From NCBI GenBank assembly GCA_022447585.1, contig JAKVAR010000014.1, positions 309,130 to 373,129 of the forward strand: DNA of 64,000 nucleotides. Reading direction: 5' to 3'. The notes under the pieces are model-generated. The model was not told the origin of the DNA and did no database searches. It was given only the letters and a program-made list of their open reading frames with translations. Position numbers and translations under genes: made by a program. Below are positions 49,007 through 58,981 of the stretch, piece by piece; within the stretch, counting starts at the first letter, position 1, and each line of letters starts with the position of its first letter. The DNA is from Crocinitomicaceae bacterium (lineage in GTDB: Bacteria; Bacteroidota; Bacteroidia; Flavobacteriales_D; Crocinitomicaceae).

Positions 49007-52000
49007 CTATCTTAAGATGTTCACTTGGCCATGATATACCTGTTTCTTCCCTTGCTCTGTTGAAGTGATGTCTGATTTTAAAGTCATTTTCCAAACATAG
49101 GTACCATTCATAGCAATATCGCCATTAGGAGTAGTTCCGTCCCATCCGAATGACATGTTTTGAGTCATAAATACAATTTCACCCCATCTATTATATACTT
49201 CCAGTGAATAATCTTCTGCACTATAACCAGATCCAAATACAGGTTTGAAATCGTTGTTGTATTCATTTCCATCTGGAGTGAAAGTATTTGGGACATAAAA
49301 TAATAGTTCTTCCACTTGAGAAATCACTCTACTCATTGAATCCACACAACCGAATTCATTGTATGCGAATAGCGTAACGAGAAACTCACCTGGGGTTTCA
49401 GAGTCGTAGTAATGGTTCGGTTCAATTTCAGAATCCCATGTGCCATCTCCAAAACTCCAATCATATTCAGTTGCATTCAGAGAGTAATTTTGAAACTCTA
49501 CTTGATTTTGAATAAATGTTATTTCATGTGTACTTGACGAAAAATCAGCTTTTGGATTCTCACGAATGCATATATAATCTTGTAGCTCAATTGCTGTAGT
49601 ACATTGATAATCATTCGTTACAGTTAGGAGTGCATCAATACATCCTGTTTCTGGAAAAAGAAGAGCGTGCGGACCACTATGATCCAGCATCATTCCATTA
49701 CTTAATGCCCAAGAGCTAGTTTCGTTATCTTCAGGCGTTGCTGAAAATTCAATGATATTCCCTTGGCATGCAGAAATATGATCTGTAGGGTTTGGTACCG
49801 GACTAGGATTGGCTTCTAGCTGCACATGATCGGAGGTAAAACAACCATTAAGGTCAAAAATAGTGATGTTATACATTCCTTCTCCGAGGTTTGTTGCTAT
49901 AGCTGTTGACTGATTTGAAATTCCACTCCAACTATATGAATACGAAGGTGATCCACCGAAAGCTGTAGCCTTAACTTCGCCATCATTATTGCTGCTGCAA
50001 CTGACAGCTTTGCCATAAAAATCAGTTAAAATATCAATTTGAACAGTAAGTTCACTGGGTTCTATTAGATCTAATTGATCTGTAATTACGCAGCCATTGG
50101 CATCTGTAACCTCAAGTGAGTAATTTCCTGCGCTCAGTCCTGTTTGATCTTCGAGATTTTGAATTGTATTTGATCCTTGCCAATCGTATTGATAAGCTGA
50201 AGAACCTCCAGTCACGGTTACTTCAATAGAACCATCGCTTGAACTAAAGCAGCTGATATTATCTCCTGAGGGGAATGTGTTTGCAACCATATCCAGTTGT
50301 AAAAGCGATGGTTGCGTTAGACTGTATTCCGCATTTGAAATACATCCATAAGTATCAGATACTTCTACGTAGTAATTGCCAGCTGTTAATCCAGTTTGAT
50401 CCTCATTATTACTTAGAATACCTGATCCATTTTGTGTCGTCCAATTAACATTATATGCGGATACTCCACCCGTTATATTTAATTGTATCTCACCATCTGA
50501 TTCCCCGAAACAACTGATATTATCACCTGAATTATATGATAATATTGTCTCGCTTATTTGAATTGGACTTGGCGCAATTAATGAAAAGTTTTCGCTTGTA
50601 TTGCAACCGTTATTATCTGTTACAATTACTGAATAAGTGTCAGCAACAATATTACTAATGTCTTCTGTCGTCGCAATGTTTAATCCATTATTTGAAGTCC
50701 AATTGTAAGAGTAAGGGAAGCTTCCTCCATTGATTGTTATGTCAATTGATGCATCGTTAGAATTACTGCAAGTTGTATTGAAACCTGAATAATTAGAAAA
50801 TGAATATGAGTCTATGATAAGTTCGTTAGGCTGTGTTATTAAAAAAGAAGCAGAGTCTATGCATCCCGATGAGTCGGTTATTGTTACGTTGTATAAGCCT
50901 TCGTCTAATCCTGATATATCTTCTGTTGTCATACCATTGGACCAGTTGTAATTATAGTTCGTATATTGATTACTGACGGTAAGATTAATTGCTCCATCAT
51001 TTCCTTGAAAGCACAGAACATTTTCAATGTCAGCGTTAATTTGAGAATCGAAAGTATTTAAGTCAATAGTTATCGTGTCTGTACTTGAAGCGCAACCTTG
51101 ATTATTTTCCGAGGTTAATGTGAGCTGAACGCTTCCATTCGCTATTTCGGTTGAACTTGGAGTGTAAATGGCAAGAGTGTCATTTGCTGAAGTCATGATT
51201 CCTTGAAAACCGCTCCATATAGAGGCTCCTGTCACAGGAGATGATCCATTTAATTGGATCGTGTTTGTAAGTTCTGCACAAATGCTTTGATCTGGTCCAG
51301 CATTTACGGTAATTCCATTTGAATAATCTGTTATTACAATAGTGTCATTGGTCATAGAACAACCTGTAGAATCTACTACTGTTACGATGTATTCTCCGGG
51401 CGCCGTTGCATCAATTGATTGATTATTGCTACCCATAATGTAAGGTGCAGCAGAAGTCGTCCAATTGTATGTATAAGGGGGGAACCCTGCATTAGGAATA
51501 ACGCTTATTGAAGTTGTTTGATTTGCACAAATTGCGGCAGTTCCAGGGTTGATACTTGCACTTAACATTGGATAACTCGCTAAATATTCTAATGCTTTTC
51601 CTGCATCTAATCTACCAGCACCAAGCAGGCCCGAATAATTCGGATTAAGTGAGTCCAGATCGCTTGATGTTATTTGTAGGATAGATAAAACTTCTTCGAA
51701 GGTTAAACATGGTCTCATTGAAAGCATTAATCCAATTGTTCCGGTTACGTATGGAGCAGCGAATGAAGATCCATTCCCTGTTAAATACCAATTCGGAGCG
51801 GCAGTTAATGCAACGTCATATCCAGGAGCACATAAGTCTACAGAATCATTATGTTGGTGCGTAGTTCCGGGATTTCCAATAGTTCGTTCATGATTATCGT
51901 TCGGTCCAATGCTTGAAATAGATATTACATGGTTAAGAGCAGCTGGATATACTAAATTTGTTGGGCCACCACAAGTGCCTCCGTTTCCAGCTGCAGCAAC

Positions 52001-52789
52001 TATTATTGAGCCATTATCATATACTTCATCAATTATTGTTTGGTAATATGGATGAAACCAACATCCTCCTGCCCAACTGGCATTAATAACTTTTGCTCCA
52101 CCATAGGAAAGGTTCAGTAAATTGTTATATCCCATATTTGCAAGAGCCATTTTACAATCAAATCCAATTGAACTTTTTCCAATTCCATTGTTTGTTTCTC
52201 CAGCAGCAATTGTTGCTACTGCGGTTCCGTGGTGCAAGTATGGGGCAGGGGCATATGTTGAAAGATTTGCAGAAACATATTCATTTTCTAATTCCTCATG
52301 ATTTAAATAGAAGCTACCATCAGATATACCAAGAATAACATTTGAATCTCCTTGAGTATAATCCCAAGCTTCTTGCGCGTTAATCAGGTCAAGTGCATAA
52401 TCTTGAGCAAATATCGTACTATAATCATTCGGCGTAACTAAAAGCTCGTATTCCGGAGCTCGAACAGGATCTGTCATTCCTTTTATTTCTTCAATTTGAG
52501 CATTGAGTTGATTTCTTTCACAAATACATTCAACCTCATAAACCTTTAGTAAGTCCGCTCTTCTTGATGCTGGGACAGCTAATTCAACATGTATAATATT
52601 GTAATCATTAATGAGCTGTTGTATTTCAGTATTGTTAGAGTATAATTTACCATTTATTTCGGTTGGGACATCATTTTGATTTTCAATTGTAACCCAGATT
52701 CTATTAGTGTCCGTTTGGGAGTTTACACTAAAACTTAAAATTATGCTAATCAATGTGATTGCGATGCTTTCTAGATTTAGATACTTCAT
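49007..52789 (-). CDS. Secreted S8 (subtilisin-like) protease with SprB repeats and T9SS type B tail
   Basis: 1,260 residues. A signal peptide (1-24) and a propeptide-like region are followed by an S8 domain (about 135-405). The catalytic triad is intact: Asp157 in GISDGSF, His187 in HHGTAVATIAAG, Ser342 in GNGSSFAAP, with oxyanion Asn269 in AAAGNGG. Then come an Ig-like part, about six SprB-type repeats (about 590-1000; NISCFGESDGEIQLNITGG), a PKD domain (YDWSFGDGTWDS) and the type B sorting domain (PNTFTPDGNEYNNDF, LEVYNRWGEIVF). It should act outside the cell, on the surface or in the medium. The substrate is unknown. Confidence 0.88.
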   Translation of the reverse strand: MKYLNLESIAITLISIILSFSVNSQTDTNRIWVTIENQNDVPTEINGKLYSNNTEIQQLINDYNIIHVELAVPASRRADLLKVYEVECICERNQLNAQIEEIKGMTDPVRAPEYELLVTPNDYSTIFAQDYALDLINAQEAWDYTQGDSNVILGISDGSFYLNHEELENEYVSANLSTYAPAPYLHHGTAVATIAAGETNNGIGKSSIGFDCKMALANMGYNNLLNLSYGGAKVINASWAGGCWFHPYYQTIIDEVYDNGSIIVAAAGNGGTCGGPTNLVYPAALNHVISISSIGPNDNHERTIGNPGTTHQHNDSVDLCAPGYDVALTAAPNWYLTGNGSSFAAPYVTGTIGLMLSMRPCLTFEEVLSILQITSSDLDSLNPNYSGLLGAGRLDAGKALEYLASYPMLSASINPGTAAICANQTTSISVIPNAGFPPYTYNWTTSAAPYIMGSNNQSIDATAPGEYIVTVVDSTGCSMTNDTIVITDYSNGITVNAGPDQSICAELTNTIQLNGSSPVTGASIWSGFQGIMTSANDTLAIYTPSSTEIANGSVQLTLTSENNQGCASSTDTITIDLNTFDSQINADIENVLCFQGNDGAINLTVSNQYTNYNYNWSNGMTTEDISGLDEGLYNVTITDSSGCIDSASFLITQPNELIIDSYSFSNYSGFNTTCSNSNDASIDITINGGSFPYSYNWTSNNGLNIATTEDISNIVADTYSVIVTDNNGCNTSENFSLIAPSPIQISETILSYNSGDNISCFGESDGEIQLNITGGVSAYNVNWTTQNGSGILSNNEDQTGLTAGNYYVEVSDTYGCISNAEYSLTQPSLLQLDMVANTFPSGDNISCFSSSDGSIEVTVTGGSSAYQYDWQGSNTIQNLEDQTGLSAGNYSLEVTDANGCVITDQLDLIEPSELTVQIDILTDFYGKAVSCSSNNDGEVKATAFGGSPSYSYSWSGISNQSTAIATNLGEGMYNITIFDLNGCFTSDHVQLEANPSPVPNPTDHISACQGNIIEFSATPEDNETSSWALSNGMMLDHSGPHALLFPETGCIDALLTVTNDYQCTTAIELQDYICIRENPKADFSSSTHEITFIQNQVEFQNYSLNATEYDWSFGDGTWDSEIEPNHYYDSETPGEFLVTLFAYNEFGCVDSMSRVISQVEELLFYVPNTFTPDGNEYNNDFKPVFGSGYSAEDYSLEVYNRWGEIVFMTQNMSFGWDGTTPNGDIAMNGTYVWKMTLKSDITSTEQGKKQVYHGQVNILR

Positions 52790-53084
52790 TTTATCCTGTG
52801 TTAAGCTTGTTGGTTCAAGCGGAATAGTATGAGACTAATCTAAATCACTTATTCCTTGGATAAAATCGAAAATTTCCAAACGGGGAAATTATATTTCCTA
52901 ACGTTATTTAATGATAATTTCTAACAAGGATAAGTGTTGATTGTTCGCAGAAGAGGCTGCTATGGAGATTTACAGGAGTATATCCGAAGCTTAATATTAA
53001 GGCTTCAAAGGGGGGAGATTCTGAAAAGAACCCAGTTTAACTTGTAAGATTGCTAATGGTTAATATATATGCAATTTTATTGTT

Positions 53085-53750
53085 TTACGATCTATTAATA
53101 GGAACTTTATAGAGTCCATGCTTAATGGCGTAGATTACAACACCGGCAGCATTCTTTGCATTAGTTTTCTTTAATATGCTTTGACGATGTTCTTCGACCG
53201 TTCTGTTAGAAATGAAGAGAGCATCAGCAATTTCATCATTATTCTTTTCCTGACAAATAAGTTGTAAAATTTCTTTTTCTCGACTACTTAAAATGTCTGT
53301 ACCAAAAGTAGGTTTAAAATTGTCATCATCTACGATTTTGAATAATAGAGTTTTTGAAACTTTATCATCGAAATAATAACCTTGTTCATGAACAGCATAA
53401 ATGGCATCTACAACTTTCTCTATTTTACAGTTTTTAGGCAAATAACCACGTGCTCCTAGTTTGATACTTTGGGCTATAAAATCATCCGTGTAATACATAC
53501 TAACCATGATAACTCTAATATGTGGGTATTTTGAACGCAAAATTTGAAGTGTTTCTTGTCCATTAAGAACAGGCATTTCAAGATCCATTAAAACAACATT
53601 AAGATCTTGTGTAGATGAACAATCTAATAGAATTTGACCATTGCTAGCATCGCAGATCACATCTACCCCTTTCTCATCTTCTAATAGTGAGATTAATCCC
53701 TGTCTAACCAAATCATGATCTTCTGCAATTCCAATTTTAATTTTTTCCAT
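53085..53750 (-). CDS. NarL/FixJ-type response regulator
   Basis: 221 residues. The receiver domain (1-125) has phospho-acceptor Asp56 in VVLMDLEMP and the switch Lys in RGYLPKN. The C-terminal LuxR-type HTH (about 150-215) has LSSREKEILQLICQ and SNRTVEEHRQSILKKTNAK. Its start overlaps the end of the kinase gene by 14 bases, so it is the fourth gene of a tight operon and the likely target of that kinase. Confidence 0.92.
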   Translation of the reverse strand: MEKIKIGIAEDHDLVRQGLISLLEDEKGVDVICDASNGQILLDCSSTQDLNVVLMDLEMPVLNGQETLQILRSKYPHIRVIMVSMYYTDDFIAQSIKLGARGYLPKNCKIEKVVDAIYAVHEQGYYFDDKVSKTLLFKIVDDDNFKPTFGTDILSSREKEILQLICQEKNNDEIADALFISNRTVEEHRQSILKKTNAKNAAGVVIYAIKHGLYKVPINRS

Positions 53751-54543
53751 GCTCTTCTTTTGGTATTGATAATTTAATCACTGGATTTTTACCCTGTTCT
53801 AAAATAAAGTTTATTGTTCCATTTATCAAGATTGTACGCGATTTGATTGAGTTTAATCCTAATCCCTTTGATTCATCTGCAAACCTTTCAAATTCTTCAT
53901 GAGAAATCCCTCTACTATTATGCGTAAATTCTAAGTTGACATCGCTTACATCGTCACGAAACTCGACCAATAATTTAGAAGGCTTATCGTATTTAATAAT
54001 ATTATTAATTAATTCTAAAGCAATCCTGTATACATTTATCTGAACATGTTTGTCAAGTTGACAGGCAGTTAAATCAGATTTTAATTGGAAATTAGGGTTA
54101 TTATAATGGGAAAGGTGATTTTTTAAAGCCTCAATCAAACCAAATTTCAATACCAATTGTGGTGTTAGGTTATGACTAACTGTACGCACGTTGTTAATTA
54201 TATTGTCAATGTTCTTTTCTTCTTCTTCTAAGTTTGTTGTGTCAAACTCTCCTTTGTTAATGTGTCTTCGGTACAGTGAAATTCTAAGCTTTAAGGCAGC
54301 TAGAAGCGGTCCAACTTCATCATGTAAATTACCAGCAAGACTTTCCCGCTCATCTTCTTGAGCTTTAAAGACCGCTTTTAATAGCATAACTTCTTTGTTC
54401 TTTATTACCATTGTGTGTTCAGCTTCCTTTTCTCGCATTCGGCGATTATAGGTTACAACGAACAGTAAGATTGTAAGAATCAAAATAAACATGACAGAAC
54501 AACCTGCAAGAATTATTAATATGATATTTGTTTCGTTCTCCAA
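53737..54543 (-). CDS. HisKA_3-type sensor histidine kinase, one membrane helix
   Basis: 268 residues. One N-terminal membrane helix (about 6-31) is followed by a coiled linker, a HisKA_3 dimerisation domain with phospho-acceptor His74 in AGNLHDEVGPLL, and an HATPase domain (about 165-262). The N-box is weakly kept (ELINNIIKYDKPS) and the G2 box is KGLGLNSI. The usual G1 Asp-x-Gly-x-Gly reads HNSRG, so the base-binding Asp seems absent. It overlaps the membrane protein gene by 28 bases and the regulator gene by 14. It has almost no sensor domain of its own. Confidence 0.87.
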   Translation of the reverse strand: MENETNIILIILAGCSVMFILILTILLFVVTYNRRMREKEAEHTMVIKNKEVMLLKAVFKAQEDERESLAGNLHDEVGPLLAALKLRISLYRRHINKGEFDTTNLEEEEKNIDNIINNVRTVSHNLTPQLVLKFGLIEALKNHLSHYNNPNFQLKSDLTACQLDKHVQINVYRIALELINNIIKYDKPSKLLVEFRDDVSDVNLEFTHNSRGISHEEFERFADESKGLGLNSIKSRTILINGTINFILEQGKNPVIKLSIPKEEHGKN

Positions 54544-55166
54544 ACTCCAATTATGATAGTGATATTAAAAAATATGGTTGATATAAGCTGTATCGGCCAT
54601 GTGTACATAAAGATATTAATATCTTGAGTAACGACTTCTGAAAAGAAATGTAGAAAAAGGGAAAAACCAAAATATACCATAAAACCGGTATTAATCCAGA
54701 AAAAAAAGGACTTTGTTAAATCGGGAATTTCCATTTTTAAAAAAGTATCGAATAGATAAGTTAGCGAGAGCATAAGTACAATAATTATTAGTGTTATGTA
54801 TGGAATGCTTACTTCGATCATTAAGTCGAAATTCAAGATGAAATATGAGATGAAAAAAATAAAGTATAATGCGATTAGAGCAGTAGATAAGAGTTTAACT
54901 GTACGAATAGAAATCTCATTTTTATATAGTAAGAATACTAGTGGGCCTAGAATCAGCGAGTAAATGTATTCTTGAATGGTACTGTATATTTCAAATTTAA
55001 TTAAAATAGCAGTAAGAAGGTCTGTAGAAATCCCAATACATAAAACACTAAGCATGATCCAAAAATGTCTTTTTCGGATCATACTTTTGTTTTTAATAAT
55101 TGTATAGATAGCGAAAAAATATCCTATCCAAGAACTATATAACAATATGCTATATAGTAAATCCAT
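54516..55166 (-). CDS. Multi-TM membrane protein, possible sensor part of the kinase operon
   Basis: 216 residues, nearly all in about seven hydrophobic segments (SILLYSSWIGYFFAIYTII to FFNITIIIGVW), with short loops. No catalytic domain or signal peptide is visible. The end overlaps the kinase start by 28 bases and the start follows the small-protein gene directly. Since the kinase has just one helix, this protein could supply the membrane sensing part. I do not recognise the family. Confidence 0.78.
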   Translation of the reverse strand: MDLLYSILLYSSWIGYFFAIYTIIKNKSMIRKRHFWIMLSVLCIGISTDLLTAILIKFEIYSTIQEYIYSLILGPLVFLLYKNEISIRTVKLLSTALIALYFIFFISYFILNFDLMIEVSIPYITLIIIVLMLSLTYLFDTFLKMEIPDLTKSFFFWINTGFMVYFGFSLFLHFFSEVVTQDINIFMYTWPIQLISTIFFNITIIIGVWRTKQISY

Positions 55167-55484
55167 CTAGCTTTGGTGATCTAATGGACTGTCTGCCTTG
55201 CATCTTGGTGGACATTTTATTCCCATTTCTAAAAGAACTCCATCAGTCATATCATTTTCATCTGCGTCTGAGCCAACCAGGACAAGACATTCCGCCCCGT
55301 TATCATCAATTGCTCTATATATTCGGATTCCTTTGCATCCAGATTGGCTTGTGATTTCGTTTAGTTTGTTGATACCGTAAAAATGAGCTTTTACCTTTCC
55401 CTCATTTTGGGTCTGGTATGTTTTAGTCCATCTTTCGCCTTGTGTAATAGTGATAACTTCACCTTCGTTTCCATCAAATGACAT
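55167..55484 (-). CDS. Small conserved Bacteroidota protein of unknown function
   Basis: 105 residues, cytosolic. It begins MSFDGNEGEVITITQGERW and ends with KCPPRCKADSPL, a pair of Cys around Pro-Pro-Arg. The middle has GCKGIRIYRAIDDNGAECLVLVGSD. I know this pattern from many Bacteroidota genomes, where such proteins have no established function. It is the first gene of the operon, next to the multi-TM protein, with no base between stop and start. It may be an input or effector of the system (inference). Confidence 0.78.
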   Translation of the reverse strand: MSFDGNEGEVITITQGERWTKTYQTQNEGKVKAHFYGINKLNEITSQSGCKGIRIYRAIDDNGAECLVLVGSDADENDMTDGVLLEMGIKCPPRCKADSPLDHQS

Positions 55485-55809
55485 AGTTTAAATATTATTT
55501 AGTTTACATAAAAGGTACACATTATTTCCTCACAAATTGCATCTTAGATTTGAATTATAGGTGTGTGTTTGTTGTAATTGTTTAGTTATCAGTAATGTAT
55601 TGTAATGTTATTTATTTATTAAATCTAGAGATAGGTCTTTTCGCGGATATACATGTTGGTGATAAATGGTTTGATTGATGTTTGATGTATTTATTCGATA
55701 AATTCATGTTTGACACGTAAGGAAAAATGATTGGCACGTATGGAAAGTGTTACTGTGTTTCCGCTATTCCATGAGGTAGATTTATGCTAGAATTTTAAAC
55801 GAAGAAAGT
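55485..55809. other. Intergenic region, divergent promoters
   Basis: 325 bases between two divergent starts (kinase operon and a secreted protein gene). I see no gene, clear hairpin or exact -7 box. Confidence 0.5.
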
Positions 55810-56259
55810 ATGAAAAGTAGATTTTACTTAATGTATTTTATATGCTTACTATATTCGCCTCTTACTCTTGCAAATAATGTAGAAATTTTTTCTGATTCTA
55901 CAAAGCAGAAGGGGAATGAGAGTATAGAAGAAGTAGTTTCAATTACAGGTAAGTCAAATTCGAATGTTGTTTATTTTAAATTACTGATAAAAAATGAGAA
56001 AAAGGCTAGTGTCTACTCGATGGTCAAAGAATTTAAAAATGGAATGTTCGAGTCTGTCCAAGTTCAATATGGTGTAGCGAATAGTATAAATACGGCTATA
56101 ATGTATACTTTTCGGGACCCTGAAGCACCAGTAGAAGATTGTACTTATGCGCTTTACAGGATTTCTGATGGATCGGAAGTGATGCAGAAATGGAAGTTTA
56201 ATTCAGATTCAGATGAATTAAAAGAATTACCAAGTGAAATTGCTTTACTCAAAGAATAA
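55810..56259 (+). CDS. Secreted protein of unknown function
   Basis: 149 residues with a signal peptide (1-21, ending LTLANN). The mature part is one beta-rich domain with NVVYFKLLIKNEKKASVYSM and FRDPEAPVEDCTYALYRISD. No family is recognised. The start lies 325 bases from the divergent kinase operon. A strong terminator (56558-56584) lies some 300 bases past its stop. Confidence 0.6.
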   Translation: MKSRFYLMYFICLLYSPLTLANNVEIFSDSTKQKGNESIEEVVSITGKSNSNVVYFKLLIKNEKKASVYSMVKEFKNGMFESVQVQYGVANSINTAIMYTFRDPEAPVEDCTYALYRISDGSEVMQKWKFNSDSDELKELPSEIALLKE

Positions 56260-56778
56260 ACGTTTGAGATAGGAGTGATTCTTCATTGGAAACTATTGAA
56301 TCCGAAAGGGGCATAGATACATGGTTAAATAAAGATCATACTTTAGGCTGGAACCAAGTTTAAAATCTTTGGACATTAACGAACTAGAAATAGAGAATAA
56401 TGAAAGTGATTTCAGAAATGTTTGAACCATGCTGATTCCTTTGGGATTGAAGAATTCCATGACGAAGAATTTGCGAAGGCTTGTATAAGTATAATAGAGT
56501 ATATGAGGATCATAATCTATAATTGTTAAAACGATAAAAGCAAATAATAAACTAAATGCCTGCAACTATTGCGGGCTTTTTTTTGATCTAAAAACGCCGC
56601 AAATGAAAGTCGTTCATTGTCTCGAAGGGAAATTCGTAAAGTTCATTGGGAAATCTTTACGTGTGAATGAAAGAAAACATTCTAATATTAAGATGCTAAA
56701 TAGTGGATGGGGAATCTGAGCAAGTATAATTATAAAAATGCGAGATCATGATTCTTTTGAGGCCTAATGTAAAAACAA
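56260..56778. other. Gene-free stretch with degenerate coding traces and a terminator
   Basis: 519 bases. On the plus strand an open segment, about 56430-56527, reads GIEEFHDEEFAKACISIIEY before a stop, in a different frame from MKVISEMFEPC just upstream. This could be a decayed small gene. It ends in the terminator at 56558-56584. The minus-strand ORF in this stretch is not convincing. Confidence 0.4.
56558..56584 (+). terminator. Rho-independent terminator
   Basis: An 8-bp stem (56558-56565 with 56569-56576, GCCTGCAA, one G-T pair) with a 3-base loop and eight T residues. Confidence 0.9.
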
Positions 56779-58923
56779 ATGATTATGGAAATTTCAGGAG
56801 CATTAGAAAGACAAATTCATAAACAACATTTACTTGGTTGTAAGCTAGCTTTAGCGTTTAATATTATTGGGGCGATAATAAATTACGTCTTATTCAAGGA
56901 TGAGTATTTCTCATATGCCATTTCTAATCTTTGTGCTGCATTGATAATAGGTTTTACACTGTTATTGGATAGAAGAATGACTTTGTCAGGTGTAATGCTA
57001 GGGCTGATTCCAATGCTATCTTCACTTACAGTTCTTGCGTATATCTTGAATACATTAGAACTTGAACTTTTTCAGAAAGCTAATTATGTAAACGCATTTG
57101 TATATCTAAGTGTAGGAATGATTTTTTTATGGAATTTGAGGTTCTCAATCATTTCTTTGCTTTATGCCTTAGTCGTGAATGCATCAATGTTTAGTTTGTT
57201 GAGTCCGTTGAGTGCTTCTGATTACATCTTAAATGGTGGGCTTATGATGTTGATAATTGGGGTGTTTATACTTTTCTCTATAGAAGTCAGATTTAAACTA
57301 GTCAATAAGGAGTTGAGAGATAGAGATCTTCATAAAAAAAGCGAGAAAGAATTGAAGGTTTCTGAAGAGCAAAATAGATTACTTTTCGAAAATCACCCAA
57401 CCCCAATGTTAATTTACTCATTAGAGACTTTAAAAATTCTATCGGTAAATGATTTAATGATTGATACTTATGGCTTTACTCGAGAAGAATTTAAGAATAT
57501 GAAGTATACTGATTTGCACAATAATATAGAGTTGAATGATATAATTCTTTGTGCTCAAGAGGCACAGACTAATGATGATAGTATCTCAGAATGGGTGCAT
57601 GTGCTTAAGGATAATTCAAAGATAGATGTTGAAATTGTTACAAATTCTATTGACTATAATGGAAGAAGAGCACGATTGGTTTCTATAAAGGATGTTACAG
57701 AGATAAATAAATATCAGGATGCGCTTATTGATGCGAAGGATAAAGCTTTAAGTGCAAAGAAACTTCAATCTCAGTTTTTATCTAATATGAGTCATGAAAT
57801 AAGAACTCCAATGAATGGTATTATGGGGATTACTAGGGTTCTTCAAAAAACAAATTTAAGCATAGAACAGCAGCATTATTTAAATGTAGTAATTAGGTCT
57901 TCTGAGAATTTAATGATGATTGTTAATGATATTTTGGATTTCTCAAAGATTGAAGCAGGTAAAATTGAAATTGAACAGACAGTTTTCAATTTAGATGAGT
58001 TGATTAATGATGTTCAGGAAATAATGATTTCAAATGCCGAAGAAAAGGGGATTTACCTTACGGTGGATAAAGATCCAGAATCACCATCCTGGATTATTGG
58101 AGATCCCCTTAGACTTAATCAGGTTCTTATTAATCTAGTAAGTAATGGAATTAAATTTACAGATAATGGTGGAGTAACTATAAAGATTGGATCAGAGGAT
58201 CGGAATGAAGATAGAGCGAAGATTAATTTTACTGTTAAGGATAGTGGTATAGGAATTCCAAAAGATAAATATGAGACGATTTTTAATAGCTTCACTCAAG
58301 CGCACTCTAGCACAACAAGAACGCATGGAGGGACAGGTCTTGGATTAACGATAACAAAGCAATTAATTGAATTGCAACATGGTGAAATTTGGATAGAAAG
58401 TGAAACAGGAATCGGCAGTGAATTTAAGTTTTCAATTGAATACAAAGTAGCAGAAAACCCAAAGAAAAATCTGGAATTAGGTGAAGAACAAAGCAGATTC
58501 GACAATGAACAAGTTCTGGAACACCTTGAAGGCTTGAAAATTCTTTTAGTAGAAGATCATCCGATTAATCAAATGTTAGCAATTAAGATTCTTGGAGATT
58601 GGGGTTTTGACATTGATCTTGCCGAAAATGCAAAAGTGGCATTAGATAAAATTGGAGATGCTTCCTATGACCTCGTTTTAATGGATGTAAGTTTGCCTGA
58701 TATGGATGTCTCTGACTTGACAAGAGAGATCAGGAGCGGAAAATATAATAGCAATCCTGAGTTACCAATAATAGCAATGACTGCTTCAGCGTTGATGGGT
58801 GAAAATCAAATATATCTTGAAAGTGGTATGAACGATTATGTCATGAAGCCACTTGACTCTAAGTGCCTTTTAGACCGAATTGCTCATCATACTCTTGACA
58901 GCTATAAACTTAAGCGCGCTTAA
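56779..58923 (+). CDS. Membrane hybrid sensor histidine kinase
   Basis: 714 residues. Six predicted membrane helices (about 18-175) are followed by a coiled linker, a PAS domain (about 200-315), HisKA with His339 in SNMSHEIRTPMNGIMG, HATPase (about 440-560) with DSGIGIPKD and GGTGLGLTITKQL, and a C-terminal receiver domain (about 588-705) with Asp636 in LVLMDVSLPDMD. As a hybrid kinase it should pass phosphate to its own receiver and on through a phosphotransfer protein. Start is the ATG at 56779 or two codons later. The receiver/AAA regulator follows 58 bases downstream. Confidence 0.9.
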   Translation: MIMEISGALERQIHKQHLLGCKLALAFNIIGAIINYVLFKDEYFSYAISNLCAALIIGFTLLLDRRMTLSGVMLGLIPMLSSLTVLAYILNTLELELFQKANYVNAFVYLSVGMIFLWNLRFSIISLLYALVVNASMFSLLSPLSASDYILNGGLMMLIIGVFILFSIEVRFKLVNKELRDRDLHKKSEKELKVSEEQNRLLFENHPTPMLIYSLETLKILSVNDLMIDTYGFTREEFKNMKYTDLHNNIELNDIILCAQEAQTNDDSISEWVHVLKDNSKIDVEIVTNSIDYNGRRARLVSIKDVTEINKYQDALIDAKDKALSAKKLQSQFLSNMSHEIRTPMNGIMGITRVLQKTNLSIEQQHYLNVVIRSSENLMMIVNDILDFSKIEAGKIEIEQTVFNLDELINDVQEIMISNAEEKGIYLTVDKDPESPSWIIGDPLRLNQVLINLVSNGIKFTDNGGVTIKIGSEDRNEDRAKINFTVKDSGIGIPKDKYETIFNSFTQAHSSTTRTHGGTGLGLTITKQLIELQHGEIWIESETGIGSEFKFSIEYKVAENPKKNLELGEEQSRFDNEQVLEHLEGLKILLVEDHPINQMLAIKILGDWGFDIDLAENAKVALDKIGDASYDLVLMDVSLPDMDVSDLTREIRSGKYNSNPELPIIAMTASALMGENQIYLESGMNDYVMKPLDSKCLLDRIAHHTLDSYKLKRA

Positions 58924-58981
58924 TAGGAAATTAAATTTTCACAGATTTTTCTAGAATTACAAAACCAAAATATTAGAAGTC

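Noticed and set aside
56293..56565. 90-codon minus-strand ORF
   Set aside because: Its start overlaps a plus-strand terminator, and the composition does not look coding.
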